From: Nakamurella sp. PAMC28650
Lineage (GTDB): Bacteria; Actinomycetota; Actinomycetes; Mycobacteriales; Nakamurellaceae
DNA length: 64,000 nucleotides
Assembly: GCF_014303395.1 (NCBI RefSeq)
Contig: NZ_CP060298.1
Coordinates: 1,488,001 to 1,552,000, forward strand
Direction of reading: 5' to 3'
This document shows, one piece after another, positions 8,517 to 17,456 of this stretch. Position 1 is the stretch's first letter, and each line of letters starts with the position of its first letter. The position numbers and the translations under genes are program-made. The notes under the pieces are model-generated. The model was not told the origin of the DNA and ran no database searches. It was given only the letters and a program-made list of their open reading frames with translations.

Positions 8517-11083
8517 CGACCATCGGCATCCCGCAGCTGTCGCTGGTCCTGCTGATCGGGGTGTCCGGATCGGGCAAGTCGACGTTCGCCCGTCGGCACT
8601 TCGGCGAGTTCGAGGTGATCTCCAGCGACTTCTGTCGCGGTCTCGTCGCCGACGACCAGAACGATCAGGGCGCCACCAAGGATGCTTTCGAGGTGCTCGA
8701 CTTCATCGTGGGCAAGCGGCTGGCCGCCGGTCGGCTGACCGTCGTCGATGCCACCAATGTGCAGCCAGACGCGCGTCGGCACCTGGTCGAACTGGCCCGC
8801 TCGTTCGACGTCCTGCCGGTCGCGATCGTCCTGGACGTTCCCGAGAAGGTCTGCGTGACGCGCAATGCCGACCGCCCGGACCGGACCTTCGGGGCCCAGG
8901 TCATCCGTCGTCAGCGGGATCAGCTCCGGCGGTCGCTGCGGGGCCTGGCCCGCGAAGGCTTCCGCAAGGTGCACATCCTCGATGGCGTAGCGGATGTCGA
9001 GGACGCCGTCATCGTCCGCGAGCGCCTTCTCACCGACTTCCGTCATCTCACCGGACCTTTCGACATCATCGGTGATGTCCACGGGTGTCGATCCGAGCTC
9101 GCGACCCTACTGAAGTCCCTGGGCTACGAGACCCGGGATGACGCCGGCCACCCGGTCGACGCCGCCCACCCGCAGGGCCGGACCGCTGTCTTCGTCGGCG
9201 ATCTGGTCGACCGCGGTCCCGATTCGCCGGGCGTGCTGCGGCTGGTGATGGGAATGGTGGCGGCCGGTCACGCACTGGCGGTGCCCGGCAACCACGAGAA
9301 CAAGTTGATCAAGGCGTTGCGCGGACGCCAGGTGCAGGTCAGCCACGGGCTCGCCGAGACCCTGGCGCAACTGGCCGACCAACCGCCGGAATTCCGGAAG
9401 CAGGTCGAGGCGTTCTGCGACGGGCTGGTGTCGCACCTGGTCCTGGACGGCGGGCGGCTGGTGGTCGCGCACGCCGGTCTGAAGGAGGCCTACCAGGGGC
9501 GGGCTTCGGGGCGGGTGCGCAGTTTTGCCCTCTACGGGGACACGACCGGCGAGACCGACGAGTTCGGGCTTCCGGTGAGACTGCCGTGGGCGAAGGACTA
9601 TCGGGGCAGCGCGATGGTGGTGTACGGCCACACGCCGACCCCCGAGGTCGAGTGGGTCAACAACACCCTCTGCCTTGATACCGGCTGCGTTTTCGGCGGC
9701 AAGCTCACCGCGCTGCGCTACCCGGAGAAGGAGATCGTCGAGGTACCGGCCGAGCGGGAGTGGTACGCCCCGGCCCGGCCGTTCCTGGTCGAGGGGTCGC
9801 AGGCGCCCGACCACCCACCGATCAGGCCGGACGATGATCTATCCATCGACGACGTACTCGGCAAGACGTTGGTGCAGACGGTATTTCACGGACGTGTCGG
9901 CGTGCGTGAGGAGAACGCCGCGGGTGCACTCGAAGTGATGAGCCGGTTCGCCCTCGATCCGCACTGGCTGCTGCACCTGCCGCCGACGATGGCCCCGACG
10001 GCCACTTCGAAGCGCCCCGATCTGCTGGAACATCCGGACGATGCCTTCGCCGCGTTCCGTGCCGACGGCATCGCGCAGTTGGTCTGCCAGGAGAAGCACA
10101 TGGGCTCGCGCGCGGTCGTCCTGCTGTGTCGCGACCAAGTTGTTGCACAGCAGCGGTTCCGGGCCGCGCCGGGGGTGACCGGCGTGGTCCACACCCGGAC
10201 CGGGAGGACGTTCTTCGAGCCGCAGGTGACCGAGAGACTGCTGGCCACGGTGCGGGAAGCCGTGGTGGCGCAGGGACTCTGGGACGAGCTGTCGGCCGAC
10301 TGGCTGCTGCTGGACTGCGAGCTGATGCCGTGGTCGGCCAAGGCCGAAGATCTGCTGCGCGACCAGTGTGCGGGCGTCGGAGCCGCCGCCGGGTCCGCCC
10401 TGCCCGCCGCGGTGGCCGTCCTGGAACGGGCGTCGTCGTCCGGTCTGGACGTCGCGGAGCTACTGGCCCGCACCCGTTCCCGGGAGGCGAACGCGCGTGC
10501 CTACGTCCGGGCCTACCGTCGATACGCGTGGCCGACCGACGGACTGGACGGCCTGCGTCTGGCGCCGTTCCAACTCCTCGCGACCGGTCGCGGTGACACC
10601 GGCGCGACCTACTACGAACGCGACCACGGCTGGCATCTCGACCTGGTCGACCGGTTGGTGCAGGCCGCACCCGACCTGCTGCAGACCACTCGGCGCCTGC
10701 TGGTGGACAGCACGGACCCCGCCTCCACGGCCGCCGGCGTCAGCTGGTGGGAGGACCTGACCGCGGCCGGCGGGGAAGGGATGGTCGTCAAGCCGTTCGC
10801 CAACCTGACCAGGATCGGGCGGACGGTGGCGCAGCCGGGCATCAAGGTGCGCGGCCGCGAGTACCTGAGGATCATCTACGGTCCGGACTACACCGAGCCG
10901 GCGAATCTGGTCCGACTGCGCGACCGCGGGCTGGGGCACAAGCGGTCGATGGCCCTGCGGGAGTACGCCCTCGGTCTGGAATCGCTGGACCGGGTGGCCC
11001 GGGGCGAGCCCCTGTGGCGGGTGCACGAGGCCGTCTTCGCGGTGCTGGCGATGGAATCCGAACCCGTCGACCCGCGTCTGTGA
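8513..11083 (+). CDS. pnkp: Polynucleotide kinase-phosphatase-ligase Pnkp (RNA repair)
   Basis: This 856-residue protein matches the three-module length of bacterial Pnkp. The N-terminal kinase has GVSGSGKSTFARRHF (P-loop, near residue 16). The central calcineurin-like phosphatase has FDIIGDVHG (near 182), GDLVDRGPDS (227), VPGNHENK (258), AHAGL and YGHTP. The C-terminal ligase-like adenylyltransferase has CQEKHMGSR near 525, whose Lys is the expected AMP acceptor, and VVKPF as motif V-like. It heals and seals broken RNA, such as cleaved tRNA, together with Hen1; in this system adenylylation alone is weak and the Hen1 N-terminal region activates ligation. The upstream in-frame extension to 8369 lies inside hen1 and is rejected. 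Confidence 0.95.
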   Translation: MTTIGIPQLSLVLLIGVSGSGKSTFARRHFGEFEVISSDFCRGLVADDQNDQGATKDAFEVLDFIVGKRLAAGRLTVVDATNVQPDARRHLVELARSFDVLPVAIVLDVPEKVCVTRNADRPDRTFGAQVIRRQRDQLRRSLRGLAREGFRKVHILDGVADVEDAVIVRERLLTDFRHLTGPFDIIGDVHGCRSELATLLKSLGYETRDDAGHPVDAAHPQGRTAVFVGDLVDRGPDSPGVLRLVMGMVAAGHALAVPGNHENKLIKALRGRQVQVSHGLAETLAQLADQPPEFRKQVEAFCDGLVSHLVLDGGRLVVAHAGLKEAYQGRASGRVRSFALYGDTTGETDEFGLPVRLPWAKDYRGSAMVVYGHTPTPEVEWVNNTLCLDTGCVFGGKLTALRYPEKEIVEVPAEREWYAPARPFLVEGSQAPDHPPIRPDDDLSIDDVLGKTLVQTVFHGRVGVREENAAGALEVMSRFALDPHWLLHLPPTMAPTATSKRPDLLEHPDDAFAAFRADGIAQLVCQEKHMGSRAVVLLCRDQVVAQQRFRAAPGVTGVVHTRTGRTFFEPQVTERLLATVREAVVAQGLWDELSADWLLLDCELMPWSAKAEDLLRDQCAGVGAAAGSALPAAVAVLERASSSGLDVAELLARTRSREANARAYVRAYRRYAWPTDGLDGLRLAPFQLLATGRGDTGATYYERDHGWHLDLVDRLVQAAPDLLQTTRRLLVDSTDPASTAAGVSWWEDLTAAGGEGMVVKPFANLTRIGRTVAQPGIKVRGREYLRIIYGPDYTEPANLVRLRDRGLGHKRSMALREYALGLESLDRVARGEPLWRVHEAVFAVLAMESEPVDPRL

Positions 11084-11084
11084 C

Positions 11085-11182
11085 CGCGCTGATCAACTTC
11101 ACCGGCGCTGACGATCTTCGCGATTCTGTGACGGGTGGGGTATGAATCGACCCGTTCGTGAGCGCGCGCCGGTCAGTTCACA
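11085..11182 (+). repeat. Interspersed palindromic element, copy B (long form)
   Basis: This copy begins immediately after the pnkp stop: GCGCTGATCAACTTCACCGG, inner arm GCGCTGACGA, central GTGACGGGTGGGG, then TCGTGAGCGC. The inner arms pair at 9 of 10 positions. It is in the same orientation as copy A, so the hen1-pnkp cassette lies between two direct copies. Confidence 0.75.
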
Positions 11183-11199
11183 GTCAGTCAACGCGTCCG

Positions 11200-11841
11200 T
11201 CAGGCAATACGGGCGGGAAGTTCGCCGGTCAGGTAGTGCTGGAGGTTCGGTCCGACGGAGGCCACGAGGTCCGCGTGCTCCATGGTCGCGAGTGCGCCGA
11301 CGCGCAGCACGTACCGCCCGATGACGACGCCGAGCACCTGGGAGACGATCAGGGCGCTGCGGCGTTCAGCCTCCGCGGGTGGATAGTGCATGGATCCGAG
11401 CAGCCGGGCGACGATCTCGATGGTGACGAACCGGCCGAGCGTCGTCGCCGATCCCGGGTCTCCGACGGCGGTCCGCACTGCGGCGACCAGGGACGCCCCG
11501 GCGGGGGATTCCCAGACCTGCAGGATGGCATCGATCATCCTGGTGCCCAGACCGTCCGCTCCGCCGTCGATCAGCTGCTCGACCACCGTCCGCGGATTGA
11601 TCGACACCTCGACGGTGGCCAGGAACAGGTCGTCCTTGGACCCGAAGTAGTGATGGACCAGCGCCGGGTCGACGCCGGCCATGGCGGCGATCCGGCGGAT
11701 GGAGGCCTTGGCAAAACCATTGCCGGCAAACGCCTCCCGGGCCGAATCCAAGATCTGCTGCCTGGTGTCCTGGCGGCCGGGGCGACGACCGCTGCGGATG
11801 GCGGGAGTACCCGCGGTCGCGGCCGTGCCCGAGTCGGTCAT
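11200..11841 (-). CDS. TetR-family transcriptional regulator
   Basis: The protein has 213 residues. The N-terminal helix-turn-helix is typical: TRQQILDSAREAFAGNGFAKASIRRIAAMAGVDPALVHHYFGSKDDL, near residues 25-70. The C-terminal ligand domain has a TetR_C_17-like look (ADGLGTRM, SALIVSQVLGVVIGRYVL). The start is set at ATG 11841 (MTDSGTA), because longer forms run into the ABC permease gene. It is the last gene of a three-gene minus-strand operon with an ABC-2 exporter, 14 bp behind the permease, and probably represses that operon in response to an exported drug. Confidence 0.88.
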   Translation of the reverse strand: MTDSGTAATAGTPAIRSGRRPGRQDTRQQILDSAREAFAGNGFAKASIRRIAAMAGVDPALVHHYFGSKDDLFLATVEVSINPRTVVEQLIDGGADGLGTRMIDAILQVWESPAGASLVAAVRTAVGDPGSATTLGRFVTIEIVARLLGSMHYPPAEAERRSALIVSQVLGVVIGRYVLRVGALATMEHADLVASVGPNLQHYLTGELPARIA

Positions 11842-11855
11842 CCGGCTCCGGTCTC

Positions 11856-12620
11856 TCAATCGGTCATCCGGCGCAGGGTCCCGGAAGCCAGCGACAACGC
11901 CAGGACCACGCACCCGAACATGATGCCGAGGTCCCGCCACAGCAGACCGGTCGGGGAGTCGTGCAGCCCGACCTCCTGGCTCGCCTGGACCGCGTAGGAC
12001 AACGGCAGGGCGTCGGAGACGACGTGGAGCCAGGTCGCCATCGAGGGTCGCGGGACGAAGAGCCCGCACAGCAGGATCTGTGGGATGACGACGACCGGGA
12101 GTAGCTGCACCGCTTGGAATTCAGTTCGGGCGAAAGCGGAACACAGCAGGCCGAGGCCGACACCGAGCAGGGCCGTGAGAACAGCCACCAGTACGACATA
12201 CTCAGCGCCACCGGCGGTACCGAGTCCGAACAGCCAGTAGGTGCAGGCGGCGACCAGGCTCGCCTGGACCGCCGCGGCGATCCCGAAGGCGATCCCGTAG
12301 GCGAACAACAGGTCGACACCGCGGGTGGGCGTCGTCATCAGCCGTTCCAGCGTTCCGGATGTGCGTTCGCGCAGCATCGCGATGCTGGTCAGCAGGAACA
12401 TGATCACGAAGGGGAAGACGGCCAGCATGACCAGGGCGACCTGATCGAACCTGCCCGGCTCGTTCTCGAACATGAAATACAGCAGGGCCATGAGCATGAT
12501 CGGCACGCCCAGGAGCATGGCGAGGGTGCGGCGGTCGTGCCGCAGCTGCAGCAGGATTCGCTTGACCGTGGCGAGCAGGATATGTGGCCGCGCCCCGGCC
12601 TCGAGGGATGGAGCCGTCAT
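11856..12620 (-). CDS. ABC-2 type exporter permease
   Basis: This 254-residue protein has about six membrane segments. The cytoplasmic stretch TSIAMLRERTSGTLERLMTTP is the ABC-2 family signature (RERExGTLExL), and a late GLFVPRPSMATWLHVVSDALPLSYAV loop is typical of DrrB/NodJ-like permeases. It overlaps the upstream ATPase gene by four bases. With that ATPase it would form a drug or lipid exporter in the cytoplasmic membrane. Confidence 0.88.
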   Translation of the reverse strand: MTAPSLEAGARPHILLATVKRILLQLRHDRRTLAMLLGVPIMLMALLYFMFENEPGRFDQVALVMLAVFPFVIMFLLTSIAMLRERTSGTLERLMTTPTRGVDLLFAYGIAFGIAAAVQASLVAACTYWLFGLGTAGGAEYVVLVAVLTALLGVGLGLLCSAFARTEFQAVQLLPVVVIPQILLCGLFVPRPSMATWLHVVSDALPLSYAVQASQEVGLHDSPTGLLWRDLGIMFGCVVLALSLASGTLRRMTD

Positions 12621-13414
12621 GCCACCACCTCCTGCGCTCGGCGGATCAGCGTCAGGAAGGCAGCGTCGAGGTCCTGGTTTCCGGCGAGAGTCTTGATCGC
12701 CGAGGGAGTGTCGTCGGCCAGCAGGCGGCCGTCACGGATCAGCAGCAGACGGTCGCAGTGGTTCGCCTCGTCCATCACATGGCTGGAGACCATCACGGTC
12801 GTCCCGCCGTCCGCCCTGCGGCGCAGAGAGTTCCAGAGCTCCTCCCGCAGTAAAGGATCCTGACCGACCGTTGGCTCGTCCAGCACCAGCACGTCCGGTC
12901 TGCCGGCGAGTGCGCAGGCCAGACTTGCGCGCGATCGCTGGCCACCGGACAGTGTTCCGACCAACTGTCGCGCCAGCGGCCCGAGACCGACTTCTTCGAT
13001 GACCGCGTCCGCGGCCGATGGTCGGACGCCGACCAGAGCGGCGAAGTAGTGGGCGTTCTCGCGCACCGTCAGGTCCCCGTAGATGGACGGTGCCTGCGTC
13101 AGATAGCCCAGGGTGCGGCGGATCTCCCTCGACCCGGCCGGACGTCCGAACACGGTGACCGACCCGGACCGGGTCTTCTGCACGCCGACGATGCACCTGA
13201 GCAGGGTCGATTTGCCCGCTCCAGACGGACCGAGCAGCCCGGTGACCCGGCCTCGCTCGATCTGGCAGGACAGGCCGGGCAGCACGACGCGATGACCGCG
13301 GACGACACGCAGATCGCGGACCTCGACGGCGACCTCCACGTGTCCTCCTCGACCAGCGTCATCCATCAGGTGATGGGTCAGACGGTAGGGCGGCCAGACC
13401 TCCGAAGTCAACAC
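12617..13414 (-). CDS. ABC transporter ATP-binding protein
   Basis: All ABC motifs are present: Walker A GPSGAGKST, Q-loop YLTQAPSIYGDLTVREN, signature LSGGQRSRASLACALAG, Walker B VLVLDEPT and the H-loop SSHVMDE. The HSP-like DrrA/NodI branch fits the ABC-2 permease behind it. The ATG at 13414 gives 265 residues, but the first ~28 residues look extra; ATG 13366 (MDDAGRG) would start nearer the first strand. The gene diverges from pta with only 53 bp between their starts. Confidence 0.88.
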   Translation of the reverse strand: MLTSEVWPPYRLTHHLMDDAGRGGHVEVAVEVRDLRVVRGHRVVLPGLSCQIERGRVTGLLGPSGAGKSTLLRCIVGVQKTRSGSVTVFGRPAGSREIRRTLGYLTQAPSIYGDLTVRENAHYFAALVGVRPSAADAVIEEVGLGPLARQLVGTLSGGQRSRASLACALAGRPDVLVLDEPTVGQDPLLREELWNSLRRRADGGTTVMVSSHVMDEANHCDRLLLIRDGRLLADDTPSAIKTLAGNQDLDAAFLTLIRRAQEVVA

Positions 13415-13467
13415 TTGATGAATAAACGGGCAACCTGGCGTCGCGCAGGACCGATAGCCTGACGGGC

Positions 13468-15549
13468 ATGTCGCGCAGCGTGTACGTCGCCTCTCCCGAG
13501 GGCGAATCGGGCAAGTCGACGGTGGCGCTGGGTCTGGTCGACCTGCTGAGTCGGCAGGTCGGCCGGGTGGGGATCTTCCGCCCGGTCACCGAGTCCAGCG
13601 AGCGGACCGACCGGGTGGTGGACCTGCTGCTCGCGCAGCCGGCCGTCGAGCAGTCCTACGACGACGCCGTCGGGGTCAGCTATCAGGTGATGCATCAGGA
13701 CCCGGAAGCGGCGCTCTCCGAGATCGTCCGGCGGTTCCACGATCTGACCAGCCGGTTCGATGCGCTGCTGGTGCTGGGCAGCGACTACACGGACATCTCG
13801 ACCCCGAGCGAGCTGGCCTTCAACGCCAAGGTGGCGGCCAACCTGGGCTGCCCGGTCGTGCTGGTCGTGCACGGCCGGGGTCGCACGCCGGAGCAGGTGC
13901 GACTGGCCGCCGAGTTCGCGGTGACCGAGTTGGTGGCAGCGCACGCCCGTCCTGTCGCGTTGATCGCGAACCGGATCACCCCGGCGGATCTCGAGGAGGT
14001 GCGCCGGACTCTCGGTCGTACCTCGCGCCTGCCGGTGGCCGCGATCCCGGAGGTGCCGCTGCTCTTCGCGCCGACGGTCGCAGCCCTTCAGGACGCCTGT
14101 CACGGTCGTCTGGTCCGCGGCAATCCGGCGTGGCTGGAACGGGAGTCGCACGGTTTCGTGGTGGCGGCCATGTCGCTGCCGAACGTCCTGATCCGGCTGG
14201 TCGAGGACTCCACCGTGATCGCGCCCGGTGACCGCTACGACCTTCTGCCCGGACTGGTGATGGCACACCAGTCCGGCACCTTCCCGAAGTTGGCCTCGAT
14301 CGTGCTGACCGGTGGGTACACCCCGCCCGAGCCGGTGACCAGGCTCCTCGACGGGCTTCCCCTGGAGCTTCCGATCATCATCACCGACCTCGGGACATTC
14401 GAGACCGCAACGATTCTGGCCGGCGTACGTGGGCAACTGACGGCCACGTCCAGGGTGAAGATCGAGACCGCACTGCGGATCTTCGCTGATTCGGTGGACG
14501 GTGACGCCATGATGGCCGCGATCGACGTGGGGGGCGGTGACACCATGACACCGCTGATGTTCCAGTTCCAGCTGATCGACCGGGCGCGGTCGGACAGTCG
14601 TCATGTGGTGCTGCCGGAGGGGGAGGACGAGCGCATCCTGAGGGCGACGGCCAGCCTGCTGCGGCTGGGCGTGGCCGAGCTGACCCTGCTGGGCGACGAG
14701 AACGTCATCCGGGCCCATGCTTCGGCGCTGGGCCTTGACATCACCGGGGCGCACCTGTTGTCGCCCGTGAACCCGTTGCTCGTCGAGCGTTTCGCGGTCG
14801 AGTACACGAGAATGCGGGCCGCCAAGGGGATGACGATCGAGCGGGCCAGGGAGGTCGTCACCGACGTCTCGTACTTCGGCACGATGATGGTCCACCTCGG
14901 CCTGGCCGATGGGATGGTCTCCGGCGCACTGCACACCACCGCCCACACCATCAAGCCGTCATTCGAGATCATCAAGACCATCCCGGGTACGGCCATCGTC
15001 TCCAGTGTCTTCCTGATGTGCCTGGCCGACCGGGTACTGGTCTACGGCGACTGCGCGGTCAACCCCGACCCGACGGCCGAGCAGTTGGCGGACATCGCGA
15101 TCTCCTCGGCGACCACGGCGCAACAGTTCGGCATCGAGCCCAGGGTCGCCATGCTGTCCTACTCCACCGGATCATCCGGCGCCGGAGTGGATGTGGACAA
15201 GGTAAAGGTGGCAACCGATATCGTGCACCGCCTACGGCCTGATCTGCTCGTGGAAGGTCCCATCCAGTACGACGCGGCGGTCGACCGTGCGGTCGCAGCG
15301 ACGAAATTGCCGAACTCCGAGGTGGCCGGCCATGCGACCGTGCTGATCTTCCCCGATCTCAATACCGGCAACAACACCTACAAGGCCGTGCAACGCAGCG
15401 CCGGGGCGGTCGCGATCGGCCCCGTGCTGCAGGGCCTGAACAAGCCGGTCAACGATCTGTCGCGGGGGGCGACGGTCGCGGACATCGTCAATACGGTGGC
15501 CATCACCGCGATCCAGGCGCAGGGCTCACCTTCGGGATCAGGCGCATGA
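13468..15549 (+). CDS. pta: Phosphate acetyltransferase
   Basis: The protein (693 aa) interconverts acetyl-CoA and acetyl phosphate. It is the long, three-domain form: an N-terminal P-loop domain (VASPEGESGKSTVALGLV), a central DRTGG domain (roughly residues 215-330) and the C-terminal catalytic PTA_PTB domain, starting at RHVVLPEGEDERILRA and ending with TGNNTYKAVQRSAGAVAIGPVLQGLNKPVNDLSRG, the characteristic phosphotransacetylase end. The stop overlaps the ackA start (ATGA), so the pair is cotranslated. Confidence 0.95.
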   Translation: MSRSVYVASPEGESGKSTVALGLVDLLSRQVGRVGIFRPVTESSERTDRVVDLLLAQPAVEQSYDDAVGVSYQVMHQDPEAALSEIVRRFHDLTSRFDALLVLGSDYTDISTPSELAFNAKVAANLGCPVVLVVHGRGRTPEQVRLAAEFAVTELVAAHARPVALIANRITPADLEEVRRTLGRTSRLPVAAIPEVPLLFAPTVAALQDACHGRLVRGNPAWLERESHGFVVAAMSLPNVLIRLVEDSTVIAPGDRYDLLPGLVMAHQSGTFPKLASIVLTGGYTPPEPVTRLLDGLPLELPIIITDLGTFETATILAGVRGQLTATSRVKIETALRIFADSVDGDAMMAAIDVGGGDTMTPLMFQFQLIDRARSDSRHVVLPEGEDERILRATASLLRLGVAELTLLGDENVIRAHASALGLDITGAHLLSPVNPLLVERFAVEYTRMRAAKGMTIERAREVVTDVSYFGTMMVHLGLADGMVSGALHTTAHTIKPSFEIIKTIPGTAIVSSVFLMCLADRVLVYGDCAVNPDPTAEQLADIAISSATTAQQFGIEPRVAMLSYSTGSSGAGVDVDKVKVATDIVHRLRPDLLVEGPIQYDAAVDRAVAATKLPNSEVAGHATVLIFPDLNTGNNTYKAVQRSAGAVAIGPVLQGLNKPVNDLSRGATVADIVNTVAITAIQAQGSPSGSGA

Positions 15550-16793
15550 GAACGGCTGTGCTGGTGATCAACTCGGGATCGTCCTCGATGAAGTACCAAC
15601 TGGTGGACGTCGACGAGGGCACGGCGGTGGCCAGTGGACTGATCGAGCGGATCGGGCCGTCGACGGCCAACGCCGAGCATCACTTCGCGGGCAACACGAC
15701 AGTCTTCCAGGGCGAGATCGAAGACCATGCAGCAGCTCTGCGTGTCATGCAGCAGCTCTTCATCGAGTCCGGACGGCCGTTGCGGAGCGCCGCGCTGACC
15801 GCAGTGGGGCATCGGGTGGTCCACGGTGGAGCCATCTTCGGTGACCCGGTGGTGGTCGACAGCACTGTGCTGCAGCAGATCCGGGATCTCTCCTCGTTGG
15901 CCCCGCTGCACAACCCCGCCAACGCAACGGGTATCGAGCAGGCCACCCGGGCCTTTCCCGGTATCCCGCAGGTGGCCGTGTTCGACACCGCCTTCTTCCG
16001 CACCCTGCCGGCCGCCGCGTACACCTACGCCATCGACCGCACCGTGGCGGCCGAGCACCGGATTCGGCGCTACGGCTTCCACGGCACCTCACACCAGTAC
16101 GTGTCCCAACAGGTCGCGATCGCGCTCGGCCGTGATGTGGAGGAGCTGGACCAGATCGTGCTGCATCTGGGCAACGGCGCGTCCGTGTCGGCCATCCGCG
16201 GGGGCGTCGCCGTCGAGACGTCGATGGGTCTGACGCCGCTCGAGGGTCTGGTGATGGGCACCCGCAGCGGGGATCTCGATCCCGGCGCCCTCCTGCACCT
16301 GCTGCGCAGCGGCCTGGACGTCGACCAGCTGGACACGTTGCTCAACCGGCAGTCGGGACTGCTGGGGCTCTCCGGGGTCAACGACTTCCGTGATCTCGCC
16401 AGAAGGATCGCCGACGGGGACGCCGAAGCGGAACTGGCGCAGCAGGTCTACTGCCATCGGGTGCGAAAGTACATCGGCGCCTACCTGGCCGTCCTGGGCG
16501 GCGCCGACGTCATCACCTTCACCGCCGGGGTCGGGGAGAACGCGGCTGCCGTCCGGGCGCAGATCCTGTCCGGACTGGAAGGTCTGGGGATCTCGGTGGA
16601 CGACGCACGAAACTCCGTCCGCTCGCCCGACGCGAGGATCATCTCGCCGGACGGCTCGCCCGTCACGGTGATGGTGGTGCCGACGAACGAGGAACTGGCG
16701 ATCGCGAGGGCATCGGCCCGCCTCGTGGCCAACGGCGCCGTCGCGGGCTCGAGCCGACACGCGCTACGGTCGAAAGGCAAGGCCCAGCCCTAG
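15546..16793 (+). CDS. ackA: Acetate kinase
   Basis: The protein (415 aa) converts acetyl phosphate and ADP to acetate and ATP, completing the Pta-AckA route. ASKHA-fold markers are clear: [15 protein letters not shown] at the N terminus, the phosphate loop [13 protein letters not shown] near residue 178, [31 protein letters not shown], and the C-terminal [13 protein letters not shown]. It is coupled to pta. Confidence 0.96.
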   Translation: MRTAVLVINSGSSSMKYQLVDVDEGTAVASGLIERIGPSTANAEHHFAGNTTVFQGEIEDHAAALRVMQQLFIESGRPLRSAALTAVGHRVVHGGAIFGDPVVVDSTVLQQIRDLSSLAPLHNPANATGIEQATRAFPGIPQVAVFDTAFFRTLPAAAYTYAIDRTVAAEHRIRRYGFHGTSHQYVSQQVAIALGRDVEELDQIVLHLGNGASVSAIRGGVAVETSMGLTPLEGLVMGTRSGDLDPGALLHLLRSGLDVDQLDTLLNRQSGLLGLSGVNDFRDLARRIADGDAEAELAQQVYCHRVRKYIGAYLAVLGGADVITFTAGVGENAAAVRAQILSGLEGLGISVDDARNSVRSPDARIISPDGSPVTVMVVPTNEELAIARASARLVANGAVAGSSRHALRSKGKAQP

Positions 16794-16816
16794 TCGCCCT
16801 CGAACAGGAGCACCAG

Positions 16817-17347
16817 ATGTCACTCGATCGCCCCATCGCACCCGACCCCTACGAGTTGTTGCCGGCCGTCGGATCGTTCACCGTCACCAGCTCCGACGTG
16901 CAGGACGGTCGGCCGGTCGAGGACCGCTTTGCCGGCGCGCACGGCAACGTCTCCCCGCAGTTGAGCTGGTCGGGCTTCCCGGAGGCGACGCAGAGCTTCG
17001 CGGTGACCTGCTACGACCCCGACGCTCCGATCCCGAGCGGGTTCTGGCACTGGGCGGTGGCCGGCATCCCGACCAGCGTGACCGAGCTGGCCCAGGGTGC
17101 CGGAGACGGATCCGGCCTGCCGGCCGGCGCCTTCCAGCTGCGCAACGACGCCGGCCAGTCCGCCTACACCGGCCCGATGCCTCCGGCCGGCGACCGTGTG
17201 CACCGCTACTACTTCGTGGTGCACGCACTGGACGTGCCGGCCCTGGAGATCGACGAGAGCGCGACCCCGGCGTACCTCTCGTTCAACATGGTGTTCCACA
17301 CGCTGGCCAGGGCGGTCCTCACCCCGACGTATCAGGTGGCCGGGTAG
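16817..17347 (+). CDS. YbhB/YbcL-type PEBP-family protein
   Basis: This 176-residue protein belongs to the phosphatidylethanolamine-binding (Raf kinase inhibitor-like) family. The ligand pocket motifs are [25 protein letters not shown] (D-P-D-A-P and HW) and the [17 protein letters not shown] segment. The cellular role of bacterial members is unsettled. AGGAG lies 6 nt before the ATG. It starts 23 bp after ackA and may be read through from that operon. Confidence 0.9.
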   Translation: MSLDRPIAPDPYELLPAVGSFTVTSSDVQDGRPVEDRFAGAHGNVSPQLSWSGFPEATQSFAVTCYDPDAPIPSGFWHWAVAGIPTSVTELAQGAGDGSGLPAGAFQLRNDAGQSAYTGPMPPAGDRVHRYYFVVHALDVPALEIDESATPAYLSFNMVFHTLARAVLTPTYQVAG

Positions 17348-17456
17348 GCGTCACCCCGCGCAGGACACACCCCGCCGTCGCCGGTACGTCGGAACAGCGG
17401 GGCCCCGAACTGGCCTTCCTCGCCCGGGAAACAAGCCAGGCGTACCGTCGAAAAGC

